Assembly: GCF_910591885.1 (NCBI RefSeq)
Contig: NC_063271.1
Span: 18,553,334 to 18,617,333, forward strand
Reading direction: 5' to 3'
DNA: 64,000 nucleotides
Source: Bombus terrestris
Taxonomy: Eukaryota > Arthropoda > Insecta > Hymenoptera > Apidae
Below, piece after piece: positions 1 through 11,700 of this stretch (the first letter of the stretch is position 1; every line of letters begins with the position of its first letter). The notes beneath the pieces were generated by a model, which saw only the letters and a program-made list of their open reading frames with translations, did not search any database and was not told where the DNA came from. The translations under genes and the position numbers were made by a program.

Positions 1-3000
1 GTAAATTAACTATATACTGAATTAACTAATTAATTATTTGTTATAATTGGGGATACCACAATATAAAATTGTAATATTTTACTTTTGCATGAGCCATTTC
101 AGTATCTGATCAGGAATTATTAATTATTTTATTACTTTTAACATGACACTTTTTAAAATAAATTTTTGCTTGTATTTAATAATCAATGGTTTACATAGAT
201 TTCTTTAAAAAGATATTGACACAGAAGTGGTTAAGCAAAAGTTTGACAAAACGATTTTAGTAATAATGATGAACATAAAATTAATAATATACATTTTGTA
301 CTTCACATACACACTCAGCACCAATAAATATATAGACTTAAACGAAATCTGTTAATAATTCCTAGTGATAAAAAATATTGAGCCATAGACAATCAAGTGA
401 AATTCTACATAAGAGAAACAGATGAAAGATTTTAAAAATACTCAACTTTTGAAGACATCAAGAATTACAAAAGATTACAGAGTTACCATGAACAAGTAAT
501 TGGTAAAAGAAGAAAGATACAATATTAATATCAATAGGAGAACATCTATTTTTAATGTATGAGAGAAACACCGGTAGAGGATTACAATCTTTGGTGTGTA
601 CTTGAAGGATTTCATTTATTACCTTCTTTGTTTGTTAAAATTTGAGCCGTATAGTTTGTTTATGAATTTTAATTATTATCCATTTATGAATGGAACAAAT
701 ACTTGTGCAACAATAAATGACTTAAAAAATTATTTATATGATTATTTTTAAATTTTCATATTTCCTTACATATTAACACACTTATTGTTTTATATTCTTT
801 ATTAAACACACACAGTAGGTATTCTTATCTTTTGCTATAAAAATATCACTTTTGTGAGTACAGAATTATTTTACTCAAATATGGGCATAAATAATTTGTT
901 ATATAAAGAATAATGACGATATAGTAACAAAGAAAAGAATGAGATTTTTATGAATTAAAACAATACTGCCTTGGATAATGTATATATCGCATGTATAATA
1001 TTATTTAATTGTGAAACTATACGACTCCATTGTAATCATTATTAAGATGGGTATCAGAAGACTTTTATAAGTGCAGAAAATTTTCAAGGCATGAGTTATT
1101 AATAAGACCAACTATGTTAGAAGTATTATTAAAGTTTCTGTGATAGGTTCTGGTACAAGAAATATTAGTAATCTGTTATACTGTTGACATTCTAAAGAAC
1201 AATCTCTAATTTATTAGGAATATTAAAATATTAGGCAAAAATCATAATATAGTATAGATAAATTTTAATATGCAACAAATGTTGATATTTATTAAACCCA
1301 CAGAAAGAAAAGTGTTAGGTATTTCTTTTCATGCTAAGAGATAGAGAGAAAAAGTGTTAAGGTTACTATATAGTTCTGGCATAAATTTTATTTTTTCTTA
1401 ACGATTAAATCATGAAGTGTTATTGGAAGGAGTTAAAATCATCACTCAGTAATTGGATTCGAATTTTATACATCTTATCTTTAGAAAGAAATTATATAGT
1501 TTAGGAAGAAATATCACGACAAACACGAGCAGTAAATGCTATTTCAATATTATTTTACTAGTTGCAATCCTTATTCCAGCATAGAAATTCATAAAAATGT
1601 TATTTTCGATAACAATATATAACATATATTTGAACAATAGTATGTAACATGTGATTTTTCAATTGACTTGGGTTATAATAAATCAGCATGGTATAGCAGT
1701 ATAGTAAATATTTAGCAATAAATTTAACGAAGTTTACAAATATTCTTTCGTAAGATATAGTTTTCTTTAGAATATCAAAGGAACCCTTAATGGCTATAAC
1801 TTTTCTGCCATCACTGATATCTTTTTTTAAATAAATTTGAACAAAATTTATATTATTTAATATATATATTGTATCTAATGTCTAAAAAAATGAAGTACAT
1901 ATAACTACTTTATGAGAATTCTTGAATGTTGAAATTTACATTCTTAATTGCAGAATTTTGAACTTATATTTCATATTCATTTCACAGTATTATTTTTTCC
2001 TTTATTTTTTCCTCCTTCATCTTTCATCATTAAGCATACATTTTCTTATAGAAGGTATACTTTTAATGTTTTATTCTTTCTTCCTTTTTAAAAATACATT
2101 CTGATACTTGTCATTTTAATAAATTAATTATGTAAAATGTCATTAGCAATAAAATATAGAATTTCAACATAAGAAATAAATTTAATGAAATAGTTGTACC
2201 ATTAAAGGTTTCAAGAATATTTTATCTTTCGAAAATTTATAAAATTTAAATGTAAATGAAGTTATTATAACTTTTTCTTTACTACTATGATTACATATTA
2301 AATATATAAGAATGAAAATTTTGCAGCAAATAAATCAACTTTTGTGTTTTAATTACAAATCATTCCATTTTTTTCAGTTTGAATGTATAATACTTGAAAA
2401 CATTTTATAAGTGCTATTGACAGAAACAAAATGTATTTATATACATACATATATAATAATCATGGAAAGAATAGTAGATTTCAAATAAATTGCTTTTGTT
2501 GCATCTGTCACAATTTAAAACTTTCATGTTTACAATACAATTAAATATATTTATATACACTTGTCACATTCCTGATATTTGCGTATTTAAATACATACAT
2601 CTTACATTGTTGAAATTATTTTGTGCATATACCTGTTGTTATGTCATTTAATTGATTATTTAATGGCTCATTTTTAAAATTTTCTAAAAATGATTTAAGC
2701 AATTTAATAGATATTGAATAGACAAAATGTTGTATTCAAATTTTTGCTAATACTACATTGCAATTAATGAAACTACCGTTTAAGTTAAAAATAAATTAAC
2801 AAAAAATCATTTTTCTATATAAATTTAATATTATCTAATCACATATAAAATAATATAAGTTGAAAATGATTTTAACAATAAATTAAAATCGTTATAAAGT
2901 ATAAGATAGAAAACAAAATTTTTTGGAATAAATTAAAGGAAGAATACGTAATGAGAAGAAAGAATTAATATATACAACGGTACGTTTAGAGAACTTTTTA

Positions 3001-5829
3001 ATTACATACAATTCAATAGCTTTTAATTCATTGTAAAATGTTTCTTCCTTCTATTTTTCAATTCATGAATTATATTAACCGACTAATACTACTCGTGTTT
3101 TAACGAATTGACACGACTTAATATCCATCTTACGTGTTTGTTTCATAAAAAAACCGTTAGAAAATTGTTAAATACTGGGCGACTGTGAAATTATAAAAAT
3201 TACACGACATTATCGATTTTAAAATCGTGCTAATTTAGTCGCGATTTATTTATTTTTTTTCTTGCTTATTGCTTCTCCTGTTTTAAGATACAATAATTAC
3301 ATTTTGTGTGTCAACTAGTACTGAATGTAAAATATCGATTCTACTTTATCTAAATAGAATTTTCTTCATTTTCCCTTCTCTTTCTTTTTGTATATTTCAG
3401 AAGGCAAAGTCATCATTTTTTTTATAATTACTAATTTTTTCCTTTCGTGTTGCTATTTATGTCCTATTGAATAGCGAGAAAAATTCAAGATTTATTTTAG
3501 AATCTTATATATTAATTTTAATGAGGTTATTTAATTTATACAGTGACTATGTGGATAAAAGATATAACTATGTAGTCTTTATCCTTAATTATTAATGAGC
3601 ACAAGATGAAAGAATGTACATCTTAGAAAGTATAATAGGTATACATATGTGTTGATACAAATATATATATATATATGTTGGGTGTATATATGTACATATT
3701 TGTATCTTTATAATATGTTGCTTTTCTGTAAAACAATACTGCTAGTGTAACGACCAAGTGTAAAATCATAACATATGTGTATTGGTCATTTCCTTCAGTG
3801 ATACCAAGCAGGGCAGAAAAATTACAAAAATAACGGTTATCATATCTTCATATATCGGGAAAAATAATAACGTATAAAGAACAACGATGAATCTTTCAAG
3901 ATTTGTCGAAATGTAAATTAAAATTTACAAATATATATCTTCTTCTGCGCAATTAATGAAAATTCTGTTATAAATCGATCATATTATAATTAAAGAATCA
4001 GTAAATTGTTATGTCGTATCACTGATAAAAAATGAACAGAGTTACAATGTCGCGTATACATATATGTAATGTGTGATAAAATAATTGATTCTAATTGAAC
4101 AATAGCTAATGGGAGATTTTATATTATTCGCTATTTCTTTTTTGCATCTGTTTTTAAGTCTAGGTTTGTTGTAGTCCTTATATAAAGTTTTGTATCTCAT
4201 TATTCCTTTCATATTCTTTGCTACTCTGTACTATTCGCTGCTTCTTCTTCTCTATTCGTATGCATACGCGCAAATGCACATTAAAATACTTAGTCGCACA
4301 CATAGCATGTTCGCACACGTACACGCGACATACGCACTCGTAAAAATAAATCTCTAAAACAGTTTATGCGCGTGAGCGTGATTCTTTCGGCTTCCCATTT
4401 TTCATTTTATTTTCTTTGTCATTTCTGCGTCATTTGCTTCTTTTCCCATCATTTCTTTTTGTCCAAATCTTCCATTCGGCTCGAAATCTTGGTAGGTTTT
4501 CAGTAGCTCAAAAGCAACTGAAAATCGTCATGAATTCAGTTACTTGAATAGGCAATGATATTTTACACTTTTTCCTTCTTTTACGAGAAGATGATTAATT
4601 TTACTCTATTCTTCTAGCTGAATTTATTCTATCAAAATTAACGTGTATTAATAAAGCAATTGTAACAAAGGTCACGGGGGTGTAGCTCTTGGAACAATCT
4701 AATTTTACAGAAATTTTAAGTAATTATTTAAATTAATGTAGAATATTAGAATAGAAAAAAATATGTGTTTAAAGCTACAAAAATATTTAATTGTATTATA
4801 TTTCAATTAACCTTAACATACCAATATTTTCACAGTCTTTTATTATACATTTTTGCTATTTATTAACAAAATGAAACATAATGGCCATTTGAGCAAATGT
4901 TACGTATCTATAAAGAAGAACAAAACTTCATATTACACATGCATTCTAAAAGCATGATATTTCGTTGAACAAGAGACTTTTCGCTTTATACCCTTTTCCA
5001 ATGACCTTTGTTATTTCGATGACCATTAATTGCTTAAATTCGTTGCTAATATAGTACGATACCACGTAAATAAGTCTTTTCGGTAATTAACAGTTTTACA
5101 ACAGCGTGTACTGAAAAATCAAAAGCGTTTTGCTAAAATTATAAACGTTTACTATCTTTTAATATAAAATATGCTTTTGCAAATAGCTTACAAAAATCAT
5201 GTAACGCATTTAAAGATTAATTTACCCTTAAGCTGCGTATGACGGGGACTTGTGCTAAAAACGATTACTCGAGAACGCGTCGACGAGGGGCATTATTTAT
5301 AATGTTTAATTTTAACTGAAGGTCGCGAACATATGATAACGTTAATATACGTAATAATATATCATAATATGTAGCTAATATATAATCATCTCGTTAAAAG
5401 AAGGTCAACAGTATTTAAAGGCAATTATATCGTAAAAAATATTGTTCAACAACATCGAGCTTTTGTAAAAATCAGTTTTTATGAGTGTTCCGTAAGATTA
5501 CGAGCATCGAAAAAATAGAAAAAATAATATAAGATTAAATAATTTTCTAACTAGCGTGATCGAATAACAAAAACGAAAAGGAACATACAGTTAGAATTAT
5601 CAAAAAAAGCAACCACAAGATCCAGGTAACATATGTAGTATGTCCGTCTACATAACGTCTACGTACGTAGAAATATGTGGTATTTCATGTTTTATATTCT
5701 ATATTTCTATGTTTGTTTAGAATTATTACGAATCAAAATTCTCACGATCTCTCGATAGCTTCACAAGTCATTCGTCCCTACGCAGCATAGTACTATCGAA
5801 ATATATGAAACTTGTTGTGTTAAAACCGA
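1..5829. other. Gene-poor AT-rich left flank
   Basis: I find no convincing coding exon, tRNA or mobile element here. Open frames are short, AT-rich and resemble no protein I know. The stretch lies downstream of the minus-strand neurocalcin gene, so the part nearest 5.8 kb could be long 3' UTR. A short (AT)n tract lies near 3660-3676, and 4255-4350 is richer in CA/CG alternations. Likely AATAAA polyadenylation signals for Nca (read on the minus strand) lie closer to the gene, at 6237-6242 and 6031-6036, which would make most of this stretch intergenic. Confidence 0.5.
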
Positions 5830-5932
5830 TCCGTTTACGAGACGGAGCGACTGGACTAGTCTTGTAGACTAGCTTGCGGTATGCGCAAGCGCCATGGGCC
5901 CGGAGGCCCTGGACTTATTCGGGTTCCGGTCC
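5830..5932. other. GC-rich cluster of five consecutive hairpins
   Basis: Five perfect or near-perfect inverted repeats follow one another in about 100 bases of GC-rich sequence surrounded by AT-rich DNA. The stems are: 5830-5834 with 5842-5846; 5856-5861 with 5867-5872; 5872-5878 with 5884-5890 (7 bp, 5-base loop); 5896-5900 with 5905-5909; and 5911-5914 with 5929-5932, the last containing an inner stem 5920-5922 with 5926-5928. Read on the minus strand, the block ends shortly before a TTTT run at about 5821-5824. It lies about 390 bases beyond the Nca stop codon. It could be a structured 3' UTR element, a small RNA gene, or one copy of a GC-rich interspersed repeat; a related palindrome at 6249-6272 favours the repeat. 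The pairing is visible; the function is unknown. Confidence 0.45.
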
Positions 5933-6248
5933 AATTTACAAATGTCTCTTATTTCTACCACTTATATTTTTTAGTAAATAATTACGTAAAGATATATCAC
6001 GTGAAAACCTATCAAATGTTTTCTATACCATTTATTACGATTCATAAGAAAATAAAATTAACTATAATAATTTCTGAGAGGAATAGAATTCTTCTGGTTT
6101 ATCATTAATTAATTTTTGTAAGTAAATATCTTTCTAAATAAAGAGAATTAAATTATAACAATAATGCTTTGATAGATTTCCAAGTGAATCCTTCAGATCC
6201 AGGATATTTCTTTATGAACGTAACTTTTCTATTTGCTTTATTTCTAGT

Positions 6249-6272
6249 GGACATTATCGGACCGGGTCCCGA
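6249..6272. repeat. Palindrome related to the 5911-5932 hairpin
   Basis: The sequence holds the palindromic core GGACCGGGTCC, and its first 12 bases (GGACATTATCGG) closely match the start of the hairpin at 5911-5932 (GGACTTATTCGG). The two sites are about 340 bases apart, both just downstream of the Nca stop codon. They are probably two diverged copies of one element or two related structured motifs in the same 3' region. Confidence 0.35.
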
Positions 6273-6320
6273 CCTTGTTATATAGATGACACAGTAATAC
6301 TTGCGTAATAGCCCAGGGCC

Positions 6321-7860
6321 TCACTGAGCTTGTGCACTAGGATCGCACTGCAACAGTCGCACGATAGACGGATCACTTTTTGCCCCTTCTATGAACTCGT
6401 CGAGCGATAATTTGCCATCCTTGTTTTTATCCATCTGTCGGAATATCTTGTCGGTTCTTTTTTCTGGCGTAGATTCATCTTCCGGCATTTTCATTACGGA
6501 CCCCACCATTTTATAGATTGCCTGATAAGTAGAGCAGTATTTTTATATGAGTATTTAGATATAATTTAAATACGAGTATTTGTTTGAATTTAAGAGTTAA
6601 TTGTAAACCGGGTCTCTTTTCACGGCCTGGAGGCTGAGAAAAAGAATCTATTATTATTATATTCTTTTGCCATTTTTCAAGCCACTATTAACTAGACATT
6701 AGATTGCATTAAAATGAATTAAGATATTTGTGATCTTGTTTTTTACTGTTTGGTAAATCGTTTTCCCATTATAATGGATACATTAATCGGATATTTGAGA
6801 TCTTCATAGCCCAGTATCGCAAAATTATCAAAATTGAGCTCTTTCTTTCCTCGTAATCGTTTCATCCTTACCGTTACAATTTCCAGCATTTCTTGCCGCG
6901 AAATATAACCATTACCATCCAGATCGTACATGCTGAAGGCCCACTTTAATTTCTGTTCCAGTTTACCACGAGATGTTACGCTGAGAGCGCATAGAAATTC
7001 TCGAAAGTCGATTGTTCCATCCCCATTCGCGTCGAATGTTCTGAATACATGCTCTGCAAACTACGCGTAACATATTTGTGAATAATATGATGGAACAATC
7101 TCAAATTTCCTTATCAGTACAAGAACAATACACTGTATATAAATAGTTATAATTACGATACAATGTATATAAATAAGCATATATCAATGTTAATGAAAGT
7201 CGTGCCTTTAGTAATTTTAGTAATAAAAGAAGAAGAAAATTGGAACCAGTCATTTTGAAAATTAGTTAAGATGATTGCTTGATAGTAATTAATACTTTGA
7301 AAGATTGTAAAAATTATAAGTTTTATCGTTTGTCAGATGAATTAATTTTATTTAATTAATACGTGTATACTTTCAATAAATTTTATAAATCAATAATTTA
7401 ATTTACCTTAGAGGCATCACCGTACGGGAAGAAATTTCCATATATTTTTTTAAATTCTTCTACGCTGAGGTGCCCACTCGGACAATCCTTCAAGAAGCCT
7501 TTGTACCATTCTTGGATTTCAGCATCTTTAAAAAGACATACATTTTCTCATTGAGTTGGTATTACGTTGAATGAATCTGCCTGACGATGAGATGTGCAAA
7601 TAAAAATTAAAAAGTTAAATCCCGACTCCCCATAGTTCTTTGTTAGAAGTTTTAGATTTATTGAGTTTGTTTTTAGCTGTTAGATAGGATTAAAGTGAAA
7701 AAAATATTAGTTAACTGAATTTCGAATTATTTATTATCGAATTGAATGTTAAATGAAATACATATATGAACAAAATTGATGAAAATCTACCTGAGAATTC
7801 CGTATTTTGCTTGAGGTCTTCTAGTACTTCTGGCTTCAGTTTGCTGTTTTGTTTTCCCAT
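6321..7860 (-). CDS. Nca: Neurocalcin (NCS-family Ca2+ sensor), four coding exons
   Basis: Neurocalcin is an EF-hand Ca2+ sensor of neurons that binds membranes through an N-terminal myristoyl group exposed when Ca2+ binds. The coding exons, read on the minus strand, are 7860-7791, 7525-7407, 7060-6872 and 6521-6321. All junctions are GT-AG, and the introns are 265, 346 and 350 bases. Joined, they give 192 residues and a TAG-TGA-TAA-free frame up to the stop at 6321-6323. Visible features are the myristoylation signal MGKQNS, a degenerate EF1 with CPSG at 38-41, and intact Ca2+ loops at about 73-84 (DANGDGTIDFRE), 109-120 (DLDGNGYISRQE) and 157-168 (DKNKDGKLSLDE). The tail ends QCDPSAQAQ. The start codon sits in an ideal ACCATGG context; the frame stays open upstream but has no earlier ATG. 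Length and sequence match insect neurocalcin (about 190 residues). AATAAA signals follow at 6237-6242 and 6031-6036. The second NCS gene lies about 10 kb upstream on the same strand. Confidence 0.97.
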
Positions 7861-8002
7861 GGTTATTCGAAGTCCCCTTTTAAAATTCCGTCGAGGGGTC
7901 TCAGAATTCAATTAGTGGATAATTAAGCACTAACTAGTCTACTATTCTACTGGTGCCGTTTAAAACAGGCACTTCGTGGCTGGTAGTTTCCACCAGGCAC
8001 GC
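7861..8002 (-). other. Nca: Nca 5' UTR segment with upstream splice acceptor
   Basis: Upstream of the Nca ATG the minus strand shows a pyrimidine-rich acceptor (TTTCTTGTTTACAG, AG at plus 8003-8004). This implies that the exon carrying the start codon begins at 8002 and that at least one noncoding exon and the promoter lie further upstream. The 142-base leader contains no ATG in the Nca frame. I cannot place the first exon. It may lie in the 8-18 kb spacer or even beyond the neighbouring NCS gene. Confidence 0.6.
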
Positions 8003-8556
8003 CTGTAAACAAGAAAGAGTACATAAGTGTTTGTACCTATTTGTTTAAAAAATTGTCGAATTACATGATCTCAGTGGAAACCAGGCTTTTGCGGTTTTCT
8101 TCATTGGCCATAGAAAACATGTGTACATTCATGAATCATATTCAAAGAGAGATGGAAGAGGAGAAAGGAGGAGGAGATATGACTACGGAGTAGATGATGG
8201 ACTCGCTGATATTGTTTCAATCCTTTATCGACTTGACGAGGCGGCGAGATGAAACAGCTATGCAACGTGCACTTCTTTATGCACTATCGTTCAAAAGTAC
8301 CCGCACACCTGCTGATTTCTGGCTAAATGATTTTTAATTAACCGCAGTAATTTTTGTCTTTTATACTTCTGAACGGTAGTATAGATCCACCATACACCAC
8401 AAAAACCGAACTGTTAACATTATATTTGCACCTATAAAGTCATACACATCCACACCATTGTTACAAAACAAACAAAATGTTAATGTGGCTCTAGTAATGA
8501 TAAAAAGAAATATAGAAGATACAGCAATTTTGATAAAAGAACGTCGATGATAGTAT

Positions 8557-8756
8557 AACAATAATAATGATGATAATGATAACAATAACAACAACCACGA
8601 TAATAATAACAATGATGATGATAGTAACAATAACAATAACAATAATATTAACAACAACAACAATAATAATGATGATAGTAATAATAACATCAACAACAAT
8701 GATTACAACAACAACAATAACAACAACAACAACAATAAGAATGATAATACATTTAT
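8557..8756. repeat. Imperfect trinucleotide repeat (AAC/AAT/ATG)
   Basis: About 200 bases of interrupted AAC, AAT and GAT triplets. Both strands stay open (poly Leu/Ser on minus, poly Thr/Ile/Met on plus) only because the sequence is a trinucleotide repeat, so neither frame is a gene. It lies about 550 bases upstream of the Nca 5' UTR acceptor. Confidence 0.9.
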
Positions 8757-11700
8757 AGCATACTGTGATTTATTATTATAATATTATTAGTAATGATGAG
8801 TAATGTCGATATTTTTCGTTTTTTTTCGCGATGCATACTATTTACGAACAAATTATGTTTAATTGTTTAAACGAAATATTAATAAGTATCGTGCTGACGT
8901 AATAAGTACATATATATTAGATCTTATTAGACCATTCACGTGTATTACGAACGTGAATTAAAGGTGTAAAATTTAAAAAACATGTTTCTGGAATTATGTC
9001 GGTGTCTGTTCAAGTCTGAAAGCATTTCTTTGTATACACAATATTTTATATTGTATTTTAGATTATTTAAAGAAAAAGAATTAAAATCTAAAAAAGACAT
9101 TCATTTAGTTTCAATTTAAAGGGAGACTCGATTAATAATAAAATAATAAATTATCCATGAGTAGCTTGTAGTCCTATGATTACAATTTGTACGTTATTTA
9201 AAATTTTCTCTGTGAAGGACAAAAATTATGTGACTGAGTCGTATTTTAAATTAATATCATTTTGTCTCTAGCAAGTTCTATTATTCTCATTTGGTTCTCA
9301 ACACTTAAAAGTAACCGAGAATCAAAAATGGTCATCAGACATGATTAATAATGTATGTCAATGATATTTAGACTCATAATATTATCCGTTGCGGTTGACA
9401 ATGTTCTGTAAAATTCTTACCACCGATAATCTACATAATTTTAAGCAAATGTATGGATGGCGTTAAGTAATTCTTGTAAAACACATTCTCCTCTATCTAT
9501 TTTTATGTCGACCCATCGTATAATGTTCATACTGACGCATTACATATACCTGTTATCATGAAATACGCACGTTTATTAATATCAATTAATTAATCGATAT
9601 ACTCATATCTCAGAAATAATTCATACTACTAAAATGTCACAAAATAAATATAATAGTACGCTTTAATTTGCAGCATAATGAATGTCAATTTCAAGATGCG
9701 TGTTTTAGAAGTGAACTACCGATCTTATAAGTACGATTAATCATTGGATCACGAATATTTCTTGCTGCTCTGGAACTGAATAATAGTTTTAATACTTTAT
9801 TTTAGTAAGTTATGAATAGAAACCATCGGTCATCGTTTGATTAATTTTATTAATTGCATCTTATATGTAATTACATATTACGTACGTAATACGTAATTTG
9901 AACTACGAATTTTCTTATTTTGTGATCCAAAGATTATACGGCGACTCTAACAGATTATAAAAGTACGCAGAAGCGATGACAAATATGATTTAGAACAAAC
10001 TTTTATGTATGTAACAAGATGCAAGACATTCTTTTCGAATTTCTATTGAGATTTCAAAGAAAAATGGGTTGATTGGTCTGATATAATACCAAAATCGAAT
10101 ACTGAAATTCAGGTACTTGTTGCAAAATTATCTGTTTACAGAAATTTCTTCCATGTATTTTATATTGGATGATATTTGTTAACGATAAAACAGTTTATTG
10201 CATGAAATGAATGTGCGATAAAATAAAAATATTCTTGAAACTATTTTATAGACTGTTACAAAAATATGGTAGATTTCATTTTCCACAATATGTGACCCGT
10301 CCCAGTTTTCTTTAAAATCGCGGAATTAATTGCGTTTAGCTACATTGTTATAGTAAGATCTACGATTAGATCAAATAGATTTGAAAAAAAATTATTTTTT
10401 TTCCTTATGGAAAAATTTAAATGTACATTAAGAAATGTTATATATAGTATGTATATGTATATATATACACACACGCACATACATAACAAGTGTAGCAGCT
10501 GCCTTTTTGTCTCATAACTTTTTTGGTAAATGTAACGCATTAATTGTAACATACATTAATTCATAATACTAAATTTGTAATTTAATGATTGGAATAAAAT
10601 ACATAATAGCAAAATTCGGTTTATTCAAATAATAGGTTATTTCTAAAGAACATATATATATATCATTTTTATAGTTCTTTAAATTATTTTGAATCATTAT
10701 TTTCCTTCCTTTTAACATGTTATTTTAAGATTTTTAATCATTAGGCAAAAAACCAACTTAATGAATTTCTTAGACCTTGTATACAGTGTTCTTGAAAATC
10801 GAACATGTTTGTGCCCTATGCAAGATTCTCGTTAAAAGAACGCATACATATGTATATTAAATAACTAGAGATAAAAGTCGGTGAAACTTTTCTTAAAGGA
10901 CGTTATTTCGCACCCTTCTTGAAATATACTGTATGTACAAAATTCATACAGTACTGTGGCGCGTATTAACTAGATTACATAAGAATTTTAATATCAGCAA
11001 AATCAATGTTACTACGTTAGCAAATATATATATATATATATATATCTTGTTTCCTTTCACACATTTTACATTATTTAATGAGTATAACGAATGCATATAC
11101 AATTTTTAATTACACGTTTCTGAAGAGACACAGAGATTCGAAAATCTAAAGACTACAAAATAATCTATAATAAAACTGTGTAAACATGCTGGTTTTTGGA
11201 AGAAGTACATATACCTCAAACCTTTCAATTTATAAGATAACAAGGCCATAAAATATACAGTCATAAGATTTTGTCAAATCGTTGATTGTGATTTCAAATA
11301 AATTTACAATCTTATTTAATAACCTTATACTAAACGATACGAATATAATTATCGTTCAATTGCACATTGAACTACCTCTTACTTGTTATTATACATTTCA
11401 TAAATCTTTCCACCGAAATATATTTATTTATTTTTTAGTCTTTTTCTTGCTCTTGGAAAATAAATGTAACACATAACTATCACATACTTTATGACGCTAT
11501 TACATATAATTTATTACATTTTTAATTTAATGTTCTATTTAATATGATTGGACACCAGCAAAGTATACAAAAATTTAATAAGTTATCGAATAAATCTCTT
11601 TACAGATCTTGCTTTTTTCTAAGAAAAGAATTTTTCTTAACTTAATTAACTTATATTGAGATTAAGTTGTTAAAAGCCTTTGGTTGTTAATTACATAGTC

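Noticed and set aside
7861..7911. 17-residue N-terminal extension of neurocalcin from an upstream in-frame codon
   Set aside because: The upstream codon is TTG, not ATG. The downstream ATG has an ideal context and restores the conserved myristoylation signal MGKQNS.
8361..8758. Overlapping open frames on both strands, Leu/Ser-rich and Thr/Ile-rich
   Set aside because: They are products of the interrupted trinucleotide repeat at 8557-8756 and have no non-repeat domain.
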